From positions 17,438 to 81,437 of the forward strand of contig ONCZ01000020.1 in NCBI GenBank assembly GCA_900316445.1: a DNA stretch of 64,000 bases, written 5' to 3'. Origin of the DNA: an uncultured Prevotellaceae bacterium. Lineage in GTDB: Bacteria > Bacteroidota > Bacteroidia > Bacteroidales > Bacteroidaceae. The translations under genes and the position numbers were made by a program. Shown here piece after piece: positions 35,701 through 43,389 of this stretch (position 1 is the first letter of the stretch; each line of letters opens with the position of its first letter). The notes under the pieces were generated by a model, which was not told where the DNA came from, did no database searches, and saw only the letters and a program-made list of their open reading frames with translations.

Positions 35701-35732
35701 AGTAATCTCTTTCCTCGTTCCTCCTTCCTCAT
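32721..35732 (-). CDS. Membrane AraC-family regulator with two-component-type propellers, no kinase
   Basis: A 1003-residue sensor-regulator. The periplasmic part is a two-component-regulator propeller array (NHVNDIFKDSSGFLWISTYGGGLVRYDG near residue 55, many similar FLWIGT-like blades), then a Y_Y_Y-type domain ending near residue 800. One membrane helix (SLLGIFFVVLVFYIYNRWVA) follows, then a cytosolic helical linker and a C-terminal AraC HTH (FCDALGMSRTVASKHL, ITEIAYKVGFNDPKYFTRCF). Histidine kinase and receiver domains of classical hybrid two-component systems (about 1300-1400 residues) are absent; the linker holds no H-box or ATP-binding motif. The start codon, first residues and part of the signal peptide are repeat-encoded, and REGEKEKRRED (about 587-599) is another array. 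Likely activates the adjacent GH43 locus. Confidence 0.88.
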   Translation of the reverse strand: MRKEERGKRLLWWRRVALLLFAMHISFLFPPSSFLDIDTRAANFLTERYNLTYLDLSNGLPHNHVNDIFKDSSGFLWISTYGGGLVRYDGYGVMEPRLDLNSKSCRSIAEDDFHRLWVAFDEGINIIDLKTMRAVVPDHPGLRELLTFPSMKCYRDAMGHIWVVNDRQVSLITFDAQGQPDHIYNYPHPWRMLDIAICDVDGNGKPWIGIDGGLYRLVEKGGKLVREEISALLKPLQEHYITDILKRNNVVWITTNQGLFRYDPYLQKLAEYHHSTAPGSLSHVFLSSLAVTSDNRLLVGSLCGVNIYDDQTDSFTAWTTESPVPLKSDFVHCIRVYQGHIWIGTESGGIACLAPQRLLLRNSVHTSDPRSLSPNPVNAMLVEPDGRLWVGTVEGGLNLREKGTADFIHYTTANSGLSHNSVSALAADHHGKLWIGTWGGGVCQTERQGVHHISRLELQGEYLWRTGFVGALAVDSINDGLWIGSNAGLYFYDFKSHVIEEPFEGCRSLTGNIGAIIDHDGFLWMGCMQGLIKVDLNSGRQGHRPFKHELISHKLDDPNSRIVDKISSFCLAHDGTLWLGSNGYGLYRRREGEKEKRREDVFEALTTEDGLAFGGVKGIVEDVNGRLWVTTQNGLSVYDPKTHVFSNYFESEGLVNHHFYWNSAARDASGVIYLGSEGGLIEVLGENTEAKANGQLVFTHLIVDNQDVTAGSEYLSEDISIAKSIQLREGNRSFSIAFSALDYGNEAQAMFSYRMKGLEDEWTPLKLGEHSVRYSALPAGHYIFEVKYVSSLSADQSEIASIEVNVSPAFWNSWWFRSLLGIFFVVLVFYIYNRWVARLKRLEAEELLNPIRRVLEESEDPAQLQTRIQNILDNQQRYRHSVTKSVEADKEEVLKRTKPFMERVMEIMEANYMNSEFGVQEFCDALGMSRTVASKHLNAEVGVPAGQFIRNYRLNMAKELLSAKTGNRNITEIAYKVGFNDPKYFTRCFAKMFGMSPSAFIGE
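33935..33970. repeat. In-frame CTCCTT array in the regulator propeller
   Basis: Four to five copies of a TCTCCTTTT/TCTCCTTCC-like 8-bp unit, translated as REGEKEKRRED in a loop of the propeller. Confidence 0.72.
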
Positions 35733-35738
35733 TCCTCG
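35627..35738. repeat. Inverted GGAAGGA arms around the regulator start
   Basis: Arms 35627-35664 and 35707-35738 are inverted (29 of 32 compared positions match), 7-bp units of GAGGAAG. The right arm contains the start codon (encoding MRKEERGKR) and the left arm encodes SFLFPPSSFLDI at the end of the signal peptide. Confidence 0.87.
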
Positions 35739-35747
35739 AAAATATAA

Positions 35748-37061
35748 TTACTTCTTAATTCCTGCGACGCAGACAGAACCAATGAGGAAGCTGACACCAG
35801 CGACGATCATCATCGTTGACTGATGACCACCTACCAGCGTCAGGATAACGCCTCCCAAGAGGGCAGCCACAATCTGTGGAATACAGATGGTACCGTTGAA
35901 GAGTCCGAGGTAAGCACCCATGTGTCCATAACCCTGCAGGGCATTCGTGACGAACGTGAACGGCATGGCAAGCATTGCAGCCCAAGCACAGCCGATCATC
36001 AGGAACGGGATGAACTGCAGATACTGGTTACTGATGAACGGTACGAGTGCAAAGCCGATACCACCAATCACCAGACTGACGGAATAAGCCAGTTTCGTAT
36101 TCTTGAACTGTGGCAGCAGGGCGGCCCAGACTACAGAACCCACGGCCTGAACGGCAAAGAGGATACCCACCCAGTTGCCTGCCTCCTGGAAAGCCTCACT
36201 GGAAGGATCGGTCGTGTTCCACACCACCTCGGCAATGGCACCGGTCGTATAGTTCCACATATAGAGCATGGCTGCCCAGCAGAAAAACTGCACGAGTCCC
36301 ACTTTCCAGAATGTCGAAGGTGCATTCTTCAGCAAGGTGATCCAATTTCCTGAATCCTCAGAGTTCCCGGAGTTTTCAGAGCTCTCAGATGTTGGATTAT
36401 ATTCTGCATAATCCTTCGGATTCCACTCCTTCACCTTCGAGGTGGTATAGATGACACAGAGAATCAAGATGGCAGCACCGATATAGAACGACCAGATGAC
36501 GCTGTCGGGCACTACACCTTTCTCTGCCACATTACTGATACCGATAAATGTAAAGATGAAAGGAAACACAAAACCCAGCACCGAACCGGCATTACAAAGG
36601 AACGACTGGATGGAGTAGGCTTTGGCCTTCTGTTTCTCGTTCACCATGTCGCCCACCAACATCTTAAACGGTTGCATCGCCATATTGATACTGGTGTCGA
36701 GGAACATCAGGGCAACCAGTCCGAACATCATGGCGGCACTGACCGTCAGTCCCAATGAGCCTGCATTTGGCAACAGACACATCACCAACACTGCTACGGC
36801 GGCTCCTACAAACAGATAAGGAATACGACGGCCGAAGCGCGTCCATGTCTTATCGGACAGCGTTCCGACAATCGGTTGCACAAGGATACCCATCAATGGC
36901 GGGAGAATCCAGAAATAACTCAGGTTGTGCGGGTCTGCGCCGAGTGTGGCGAAGATACGCGAGATGTTGGCACTCTGCAAGGCGTAGGCAATCTGCACGC
37001 CGAAGAATCCGAAACTCAGATTCCACAATTTCCAAAATGACAGGTCTGGTTTTTGTTTCAT
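35748..37061 (-). CDS. MFS sugar transporter, SLC45/maltose type
   Basis: A 437-residue inner-membrane transporter with 12 predicted helices. Family features are FWKLWNLSFGFFGVQIAYALQ at the N-terminus, GILVQPIVGTLSDKTWTRFGRRIPYLF in the first loop (the MFS A-motif with DKT.TRFGRR) and a second-half FCWAAMLYMWNYTTGA. This group of proton-coupled disaccharide transporters commonly accompanies starch loci in Bacteroidota and probably moves maltose-type products into the cytosol. Odd point: the central cytoplasmic loop (residues about 223-237, SESSENSGNSEDSGN) is encoded by a repeat array of the same family as the trpE and purL inserts. Sits between the two regulator genes. Confidence 0.88.
   Translation of the reverse strand: MKQKPDLSFWKLWNLSFGFFGVQIAYALQSANISRIFATLGADPHNLSYFWILPPLMGILVQPIVGTLSDKTWTRFGRRIPYLFVGAAVAVLVMCLLPNAGSLGLTVSAAMMFGLVALMFLDTSINMAMQPFKMLVGDMVNEKQKAKAYSIQSFLCNAGSVLGFVFPFIFTFIGISNVAEKGVVPDSVIWSFYIGAAILILCVIYTTSKVKEWNPKDYAEYNPTSESSENSGNSEDSGNWITLLKNAPSTFWKVGLVQFFCWAAMLYMWNYTTGAIAEVVWNTTDPSSEAFQEAGNWVGILFAVQAVGSVVWAALLPQFKNTKLAYSVSLVIGGIGFALVPFISNQYLQFIPFLMIGCAWAAMLAMPFTFVTNALQGYGHMGAYLGLFNGTICIPQIVAALLGGVILTLVGGHQSTMMIVAGVSFLIGSVCVAGIKK
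36350..36392. repeat. In-frame degenerate array in the MFS gene (SEN family)
   Basis: Four to five copies of a 9-bp TCAGAGTTC-like unit in the central-loop coding region. Same unit as in trpE and purL. Confidence 0.82.
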
Positions 37062-37082
37062 AAACTACTACTTTTATATTTT

Positions 37083-37589
37083 ACGACAACTTAGACAACT
37101 AAGACAACATTATACAATTCTCAGAGGAATTGTCTTACCTTTCCATCAACACCAACAATATCATTTGTCTCTTTATCAAGAAAATAACGCTCTATGGTAG
37201 CGAACTTAGGAGAAAAATTCACCAAAATACCACAAGAACATCCGAGAAGACGCATGTAATTAAACAACTGCGCACGATGATTGCTAACTAATTCTGCAAC
37301 AGCTTTGCATTCAATTATAATATCCTCCTTACAAAGAAAATCGATGCGATATTCTGCATCCATGGATTTTCCATGGTATGCTGGATGAAAAGACAATTCG
37401 CGTTTATATGGAATGCCATCCTCTTCAAATTGCATTTGCAATCCTTCCTGATAACAGTACTCATTGAGACCTGCCCCCAATTCCTTATGAACCTCATGAA
37501 TAGCCCCTATCACATCATAAATATGTTCTTTGTATGTTGAAATATCTACCATCGTTTTGAAATGTTGTTTAAGTTGTCCAAGTTGTCGT
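37083..37589. mobile_element. Candidate element: GxxExxY gene enclosed by inverted degenerate arms
   Basis: Arm 37083-37108 and arm 37564-37589 are 26-bp inverted copies (23 of 26 positions match), each about 2.7 copies of a 9-bp GACAACTTA unit, enclosing exactly one gene (37121-37552). The 10-bp ATAAACTACT occurs outside both ends (37060-37069 and 37591-37600), though not symmetrically placed. The arms have the same architecture as the gene-free elements elsewhere in the window. Calling it mobile is an inference. Confidence 0.5.
37121..37552 (-). CDS. GxxExxY family protein (PD-(D/E)XK nuclease-like)
   Basis: A 143-residue cytosolic protein of the GxxExxY family (PDDEXK_3 fold). The name motif is present as GAGLNEYCYQEGL near residue 27. 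A nuclease-like core follows: YRIDFLCKEDIIIECKAVAELVSNHRAQLFNYMRLLG, with Asp70, the EC-K pair of a D-x(n)-ExK site, and the conserved NHRAQLFNYMRL helix. Family members are abundant in Bacteroidota and cyanobacteria; I know of no established biological function. It lies alone between an MFS gene and a LacI gene of a starch locus, with no functional link to them, and is exactly enclosed by inverted degenerate arms. Confidence 0.9.
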   Translation of the reverse strand: MVDISTYKEHIYDVIGAIHEVHKELGAGLNEYCYQEGLQMQFEEDGIPYKRELSFHPAYHGKSMDAEYRIDFLCKEDIIIECKAVAELVSNHRAQLFNYMRLLGCSCGILVNFSPKFATIERYFLDKETNDIVGVDGKVRQFL

Positions 37590-37595
37590 TATAAA

Positions 37596-38621
37596 CTACT
37601 TTGTTGTGCCGCGGATGATGAGACGGGTGCGGACCACGCGCTTCTCGACCTTCTCCATAGGGATGAGGCCTTCCACTTTGTCCATTAGGATCTCCGCAGC
37701 CTCCTCACCTACCCGATGGCCCCGTTGTTCAACCGTTGTCAACATCGGATCACAGGCCACGGCACGCTGTCCATTTGTAAATCCGCAGATGCTGATATCC
37801 TCAGGTACCTTGTAACCAGAATGCTTTGCCGTATAGAGAATGCCGATGGCCGTATCATCATTCACGGCGAAAAAGCCGTCAGGACGTTGTTCTAAAGCCA
37901 GGATCTCCGGTGTCAGCACCTCAGCATCCTCACGATTGTCACAGACACGGATGATCTCCTCATCCACCTTCAGTCCGTGTTTCAGCAAGGCATCTTTATA
38001 ACCATTGAAACGGTTCTTCGAAATCTCAAGCTGCATGGGACCGCCATAAAATGCTATCCGCTTACATCCCGTTTCAATCAGATGGGTCACGGCATTATAG
38101 GCACCCATATAGTCATCGACCACCACGCGACTGGCATTCACGCCCGTACAGATACGGTCATAGAACACGATGGGGATACCTGCATCAATCAGCCTCTGAT
38201 AGTGTTCGTAGTTCTTGGTATCCTTCGCCTGCGAAACGATGATACCACAGACCTTGTAACGATGGAAGTTCTCACAGATCCGCACCTCACGTTCATGCTG
38301 CTCCCCACTCAGGGCCACCATGATCCGATAACCACGGGCGGCTGCAGCCTCCTCAATGCCTGTCAGGATCGACGAGAAATAATAGTGCGTGAACTCCGGT
38401 ACGATGACACCGATGACTCTCTGAGGCATTACCCGACTGTGGCGTAAGGCTTCGCCGATGGCATTCGGATAGAAATTATGTTCACGGGCATACTGCTGAA
38501 TAGCCTTCCGACGCTCTTCGCTGATGCGGGGTGAATCCTTCAGGGCACGCGACACCGTAGCCACGGAAATTCCGAACTCCCGGGCTATGTCCTTCATTGT
38601 CATTGGTGCTTTCTCTTCCAT
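37596..38621 (-). CDS. LacI family transcriptional regulator of the starch locus
   Basis: A 341-residue regulator: N-terminal HTH TMKDIAREFGISVATVSRALKD (residues about 6-27) with the hinge helix region SRVMPQRVIGVIVPEF, then a periplasmic-binding-protein-like effector domain (YYFSSILTGIEEAAAARGY, GIPIVFYDRI, YMGAYNAVTHLIETGCKRIAF, PDGFFAVNDDTAIG). Divergent from the SusC operon; a perfect 16-bp palindrome typical of LacI operators lies in the shared promoter region. Likely represses or activates the starch locus in response to a sugar, and probably itself too. Confidence 0.93.
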   Translation of the reverse strand: MEEKAPMTMKDIAREFGISVATVSRALKDSPRISEERRKAIQQYAREHNFYPNAIGEALRHSRVMPQRVIGVIVPEFTHYYFSSILTGIEEAAAARGYRIMVALSGEQHEREVRICENFHRYKVCGIIVSQAKDTKNYEHYQRLIDAGIPIVFYDRICTGVNASRVVVDDYMGAYNAVTHLIETGCKRIAFYGGPMQLEISKNRFNGYKDALLKHGLKVDEEIIRVCDNREDAEVLTPEILALEQRPDGFFAVNDDTAIGILYTAKHSGYKVPEDISICGFTNGQRAVACDPMLTTVEQRGHRVGEEAAEILMDKVEGLIPMEKVEKRVVRTRLIIRGTTK

Positions 38622-38642
38622 CGGTTTCTAACTATTCCGATG

Positions 38643-38650
38643 CAAAGTTA
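38643..38650 (-). promoter_or_regulatory. Promoter -7 element of the lacI-type gene
   Basis: TAACTTTG on the minus strand, 21 bp before the start codon (TAnnTTTG consensus). Confidence 0.65.
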
Positions 38651-38705
38651 CGAAAAAGTTTATGAATAATTACACATACCTTATTATTATTATATATAAT
38701 CGCGT

Positions 38706-38721
38706 ATGCAAACGTTTGCAT
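38706..38721. promoter_or_regulatory. LacI-family operator candidate
   Basis: ATGCAAACGTTTGCAT is a perfect 16-bp palindrome with the central CG and GCAAACGTTTGC core typical of LacI/PurR/CcpA-type operators. It lies between the divergent -7 elements, 53 bp before that of susC and 55 bp beyond that of the regulator gene. Confidence 0.82.
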
Positions 38722-38774
38722 GGCAGAATAATATCTTTTTATGCAAAAAAAGTACAACGTATCAAAAAGTAACG

Positions 38775-38782
38775 TAACTTTG
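38775..38782 (+). promoter_or_regulatory. Promoter -7 element of the starch-locus susC
   Basis: TAACTTTG followed by CA, 40 bp before the start codon; consensus TAnnTTTG. Confidence 0.7.
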
Positions 38783-38822
38783 CACCAGAATAACTATACA
38801 ACAGAATCGATAACTCTAATTA

Positions 38823-41768
38823 ATGCAAATGATGAAGCAGGTAAACATTCAATTTCCGCTTAGGATGCTCGGCCTCATTTTAGGGCTGTTCCTATCCGTG
38901 AGTGCCTTTGCTCAGATTGAGGTTAAAGGCCATGTGAAAGATGCTACAGGCGAAGCTATTATCGGTGCAACGGTACGCGTGGACGGTACACAGACGGCCA
39001 CCGTTACCGACTTCGACGGTAATTTTGTCCTGAAAGCTAATCAGGGTGCAAACATCACCATCTCTTATGTTGGTTATCAGAACGCTACTGTGAAGGCAGC
39101 ACCCAGTGTAGAGGTTACGCTCGTTGACGACGAGACTGTTCTGCAGGACGTCGTAGTCATCGGTTACGGTTCCGTCCGTAAGAGCGATGCAACGGGTTCC
39201 GTAACGTCAGTAGAGGCAGACCAATTGAACAAGGGTCTTGCCACTTCTCCGGCAGATCTGTTGCAGGGTAAGACTCCTGGTGTACAGGTCACAACCAACA
39301 GTGGTGCCCCTGGTGCCGGTGCTAAGATCCGTATCCGTGGTGGTTCGTCACTGTCAGCCTCTAACGACCCGCTGATCGTCATCGACGGTCTGCCTATCAG
39401 CTCGACTGAGATCTCCGGTGGTGACTTGTTGAACACCATCAACCCGAACGACATCGAGAGTTTCTCTATCCTGAAAGATGCTTCTGCCACCGCTATCTAC
39501 GGTAGCCGCGCTTCTAACGGTGTGATCCTGATCACCACCAAGAAGGGTAAGGCAGGTGCAAAGCCTCGTATCAATGTCGACATGAGCGGTACATTCAAGA
39601 CCGTTGCCAAGAAGGTCGACGTGCTCAGTGCTGACGCCTTCCGCGACTTCTTTACGGCCAACTACGGTGACAACGCTGATGCCATGGCTGCTTTAGGCAA
39701 TGCCAACACGAAATGGCAGGACGAAATCTACAAAAACGCCTTTGCTGAGGAAATCAACGCCAGCGTGACCGGTGGTTATGTTTCTAAGGAGCAAGCCTTC
39801 AAGATGCCTTACCGCGTCAGCGCAGGCTTCCTGAACAATGACGGTACACTGAAGACCACCGGTATGTCCCGTGGTACTCTCGGTTTCAACCTAACCCCGA
39901 CATTGTTCGACGACCGTCTGACCATCAATCTGAATGCTAAAGGCGTGTTCACACATAACAAGTTCGCTGACGAGGGTGCTATTGGTGCAGCTGTACAGTA
40001 TAATCCTCTGAAATCCGTTGACCACAAATGGGAGAGCAATGGCGCCCCCAACACCATGTCAACGCTGAACCCTGTTGCCATGCTTAACGAACAGCACAAG
40101 AGCTCTTATGTTCGTCGTTTCATCGGTAACGCACAGTTCGACTATAAGTTCAAGTTCCTCGACGGTCTCCGCGCCAACCTGAATCTCGGTATCGACTACT
40201 CCACCACCTCTGGTTGGAATATCACTGACATGGGTAGTGAAATTTCTTATCACAACAAGGTTGAGAATGGTACTGGCCTTTGGGAGAAATACACTCAGAA
40301 GCGTAACGACAAGACCTTAGAGTTCTACCTCGCTTACGCCAGGGAACTGAAGGAGATCTATAGCCGCTTCGATGTTCTCGCTGGTTATAGCTGGCAGCAC
40401 TTCCACAATGAGACGACTAACGAGAAAGAATCAAATGACGGACATCACACACGTCTGTATGGTGATCCCACACTCTTCAAGACTGAGAGCTATCTCATCT
40501 CATTCTATGGCCGTCTGAATTACACATTCATGGACCGCTACCTCCTGACCTTCACCATTCGTGATGATGGTACCTCGCGCTTCCAGAACAACAAGTGGGG
40601 TGTCTTCCCCTCTGCAGCCCTTGCATGGCGCGTCAATGAAGAGCCCTTCCTGAGGAATGTAGACTGGCTCTCTAACTTGAAGCTCCGTCTGGGCTGGGGT
40701 ATCACTGGTCAGCAGAACATCAACCAGGGTGACTATCCCTCTATCGCCACTTATCACACCAACCAGCATGGTTCATACTACTGGTTCGGCAATAATGAGA
40801 TTATTCCTATCACTCCGAAGGGCTATGCAGCCCAGATCAAGTGGGAGGAGACCACTACCTATAACATCGGTTTGGACTTCGGTTTCGTTCGCAACCGCAT
40901 CAACGGTAGCATCGACGTTTACAAGCGCGTCACCAAAGACTTGCTGAACAGAGTGCCTGTGGCAGCCGGTACCAACCTGACCAACTATCTGCTGATGAAC
41001 GTAGGTGACATGGAGAACAAGGGTATCGAGGTGGCCTTGAACGTGGTGCCTATCGAAAAGAAAGACCTCCGTTGGGAAGTGGGTGTGAACGTTTCTTACA
41101 ACAAGAATGAGATTACAAAGCTGACCGCCAGCGACGATCCCAGCTATCCAGGCGTTGAGGCTGGTGGCATCTCGGGTGGTGTAGGTAACAATATCCAGAT
41201 CCAGAAAGTGGGTAACCCCATCAACTCTTTCTACGTATTGCAGCAGGTTTACGACGAGGCTGGCAAACCGCTGGAGGGTGTCTATGTAGACCGCAACCAC
41301 GACGGCCAGATTACCGATGACGACCGTTACGTTTACTACAAACCCGACGCTGACGTGAACATCGGCCTCAACACTGAGCTGAGCTATAAGAAGTGGACCC
41401 TCTCTGCCGCATTCCGTTCAAGCTTGGGCAATTACGTTTACAACAACGTAGCTTCCAACACGGAGATGAAGGCCGATATGTGGACCAACAACTTCATCTG
41501 TAACCGTGTGTCGACGGCGCCTAACACTAACTTCCAGCAGGCACAGTACAAGAGCGACTACTATGTGCAGAACGCTTCGTTCCTGAAGCTCGACAAGGTG
41601 ACACTGGCTTACAACCTTGCATCATGGGTACGCCTGAACTTCACCGCACAGAATGTCTTCACCATCACCAAGTACGACGGTGTTGACCCCGAAGTGGCCA
41701 ATGGTATCGACAACAACATGTACCCCCGCTCACGCAACTTCATCTTAGGTGCTAGCTTTAACTTTTAA
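38823..41768 (+). CDS. susC: SusC/RagA family TonB-dependent transporter (starch locus)
   Basis: A 981-residue outer-membrane transporter for maltooligosaccharides. Signal peptide ending SVSAFAQ, carboxypeptidase-regulatory-like domain (VKGHVKDATGEAIIGATVRVDG), plug domain (VVVIGYGSVRKSDATGSV, IRIRGGSSLSASNDPLIVIDGLP, LKDASATAIYGSRASNGVILITTKK), then the barrel ending NFILGASFNF. An internal ATG nine bases in is an equally likely start. First gene of an operon susC-D-E-F-amylase, 101 bp after the LacI operator candidate. Starch assignment rests on the downstream SusE/SusF-like genes and amylase. Confidence 0.95.
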   Translation: MQMMKQVNIQFPLRMLGLILGLFLSVSAFAQIEVKGHVKDATGEAIIGATVRVDGTQTATVTDFDGNFVLKANQGANITISYVGYQNATVKAAPSVEVTLVDDETVLQDVVVIGYGSVRKSDATGSVTSVEADQLNKGLATSPADLLQGKTPGVQVTTNSGAPGAGAKIRIRGGSSLSASNDPLIVIDGLPISSTEISGGDLLNTINPNDIESFSILKDASATAIYGSRASNGVILITTKKGKAGAKPRINVDMSGTFKTVAKKVDVLSADAFRDFFTANYGDNADAMAALGNANTKWQDEIYKNAFAEEINASVTGGYVSKEQAFKMPYRVSAGFLNNDGTLKTTGMSRGTLGFNLTPTLFDDRLTINLNAKGVFTHNKFADEGAIGAAVQYNPLKSVDHKWESNGAPNTMSTLNPVAMLNEQHKSSYVRRFIGNAQFDYKFKFLDGLRANLNLGIDYSTTSGWNITDMGSEISYHNKVENGTGLWEKYTQKRNDKTLEFYLAYARELKEIYSRFDVLAGYSWQHFHNETTNEKESNDGHHTRLYGDPTLFKTESYLISFYGRLNYTFMDRYLLTFTIRDDGTSRFQNNKWGVFPSAALAWRVNEEPFLRNVDWLSNLKLRLGWGITGQQNINQGDYPSIATYHTNQHGSYYWFGNNEIIPITPKGYAAQIKWEETTTYNIGLDFGFVRNRINGSIDVYKRVTKDLLNRVPVAAGTNLTNYLLMNVGDMENKGIEVALNVVPIEKKDLRWEVGVNVSYNKNEITKLTASDDPSYPGVEAGGISGGVGNNIQIQKVGNPINSFYVLQQVYDEAGKPLEGVYVDRNHDGQITDDDRYVYYKPDADVNIGLNTELSYKKWTLSAAFRSSLGNYVYNNVASNTEMKADMWTNNFICNRVSTAPNTNFQQAQYKSDYYVQNASFLKLDKVTLAYNLASWVRLNFTAQNVFTITKYDGVDPEVANGIDNNMYPRSRNFILGASFNF

Positions 41769-41787
41769 TTAATAGGAGGACAAGAAT

Positions 41788-43353
41788 ATGAAATTCAACA
41801 TAAAGAAAAACGGAATTTATAGTTTTGCCTTTGCCACTGCCGTGTCGCTGACAGCATGTACGGGTGACTTGAAAGTGACCCCCATCGACCCCAACCTCGA
41901 CACGCCGGAGAATGTGCTTACAAGTACTCAGGCATACAACCAATTGTTGGCAAAGTGCTACTCGGCCCTGTCGGTCAGCTCACCCGACGGTGATAGCGGT
42001 TCCCCTGATATTGAGGGTATCGACGGTGGCTTCGGTCAGTATCTGCGCGCCCTGTATAACCTGCAGGAACTGCCTACCGATGAGGCAGTGATCGGCTGGA
42101 ACGACCAGACGCTGAAAGACCTGCACGGACTGCAGTGGACATCTTCTGACGTGTTCGTCAGCGCCTGCTACAGCCGCGTATTCTATGAGATTTCTCTCTG
42201 CAATGAGGTGATCCGCAGAATTGATCAGGCTGGCAGCAACGATGCCGTCATGCAGCAGTACCGCGCTGAGGCTCGTGCCGTTCGCGGACTGGCCTATCTC
42301 CACGCTATCGATCTGTTCGGTAATGTACCTTTCACCGACGAGAACTCTGAAGTAGGTGGTGGCAACCCACAGCAGATCACCCGTGCCGACCTCTTCAATT
42401 GGCTGGCAAATGATATGGAGGAAACAGCACAGCTTCTGCCCTCTGATCCCGAGAAGTACCGCGCCGGTAAGGGTCTGTGCTATATGATCCTCGCCAAGCT
42501 TTACCTGAACGCTGCTGTCTATACTGGCACACCCAACTATCAGAAGTGCGCCGAGTACTGCCAGAAGATTATCGACCTGGGTTACAAGCTGGAGTCTGCC
42601 AACGACTACTGGAAGCTCTTCTGCGCCGACAACGACCAGATGCTGGGCGTAGGTCACGAGATTATCTTCAGCGTCTATCAGGATCACATCAACACGCAGG
42701 CTTACGGTGGTACAACTTATATCATCAACGGCCAGGTGGGTGGTAACATGAACTATGCTGACTACGGACTTGGTGGCAACGGTTGGGGTGGTCTTCGCGT
42801 CACACCGCAGTTTGTCGACAAGTTCGAAGACGGTGACCAGCGTGCCACATTCTTCACCGACGGTCAGTCGAAGGAGATTAAAGACATCAGCGACTTCTTC
42901 AGTGGCTATGCCTTCACGAAGTTCACCAACCTGAAGGCCGACGGCAGTGTGATGGCTGATGCCAACTCATTCCCCGACACCGACTTCCCCGTCTTCCGTC
43001 TGGGTGATGTCTATCTGATGCTCGCAGAGTGTGAAGTTGTTGGTGGCGTAAGCTGCGACGGTATCTCCAAGTTCAATGCCATCCGCGAACGTGCAGGTGT
43101 TGCACCCATCGCCAGTCCCTCCAAGTCTGACATCATCAACGAACGTGCCCGTGAGCTGGCTTGGGAGTGCCATCGCCGCTCTGACCTCGTTCGCTTCGGT
43201 CTCCTGACCACGGGTGACTATCTCTGGTCACACAAGGGTATGAACAGCAACGTTGGTACGCCTCACAGTGTGGACAGCAAGTACAACCTGTTCCCTCTGG
43301 CTTCAAGCGACGTGATTTCGAACCCGAACCTCACACAGAATCCTGGCTATTGA
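41788..43353 (+). CDS. susD: SusD/RagB family starch-binding lipoprotein
   Basis: A 521-residue outer-membrane lipoprotein partnering the upstream SusC. Signal peptide with lipobox SLTAC (Cys about 24), then TGDLKVTPIDPNLDTPENV, TPR-like helices (AVRGLAYLHAIDLFGNVPFTDE, GLCYMILAKLYLNAAVYTG), and the RARELAWECHRRSDLVRFG plus FPLASSDVISNPNLTQNPGY ending typical of starch SusD. Starts 19 bp after susC with AGGAGG-like spacing (AATAGGAGGACAAGAATATG), an unusually good Shine-Dalgarno for this phylum. Confidence 0.95.
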   Translation: MKFNIKKNGIYSFAFATAVSLTACTGDLKVTPIDPNLDTPENVLTSTQAYNQLLAKCYSALSVSSPDGDSGSPDIEGIDGGFGQYLRALYNLQELPTDEAVIGWNDQTLKDLHGLQWTSSDVFVSACYSRVFYEISLCNEVIRRIDQAGSNDAVMQQYRAEARAVRGLAYLHAIDLFGNVPFTDENSEVGGGNPQQITRADLFNWLANDMEETAQLLPSDPEKYRAGKGLCYMILAKLYLNAAVYTGTPNYQKCAEYCQKIIDLGYKLESANDYWKLFCADNDQMLGVGHEIIFSVYQDHINTQAYGGTTYIINGQVGGNMNYADYGLGGNGWGGLRVTPQFVDKFEDGDQRATFFTDGQSKEIKDISDFFSGYAFTKFTNLKADGSVMADANSFPDTDFPVFRLGDVYLMLAECEVVGGVSCDGISKFNAIRERAGVAPIASPSKSDIINERARELAWECHRRSDLVRFGLLTTGDYLWSHKGMNSNVGTPHSVDSKYNLFPLASSDVISNPNLTQNPGY

Positions 43354-43389
43354 TTAATTGATAATTAATAATTGAAAATTGATAATTAT
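43350..43389. repeat. Degenerate AT-rich array between susD and susE
   Basis: Four to five copies of an 8-9 bp TTGATAATTAATAA/TTGAAAATT-like unit fill the gap; the susE start codon is directly at its end. Related to 29216-29262. Confidence 0.68.

Noticed and set aside
37060-37600. Calling ATAAACTACT a proven target-site duplication
   Set aside because: The two copies are at different distances from the arms (13 bp and 1 bp), and one overlaps the stop codon of the LacI gene, so chance is possible.
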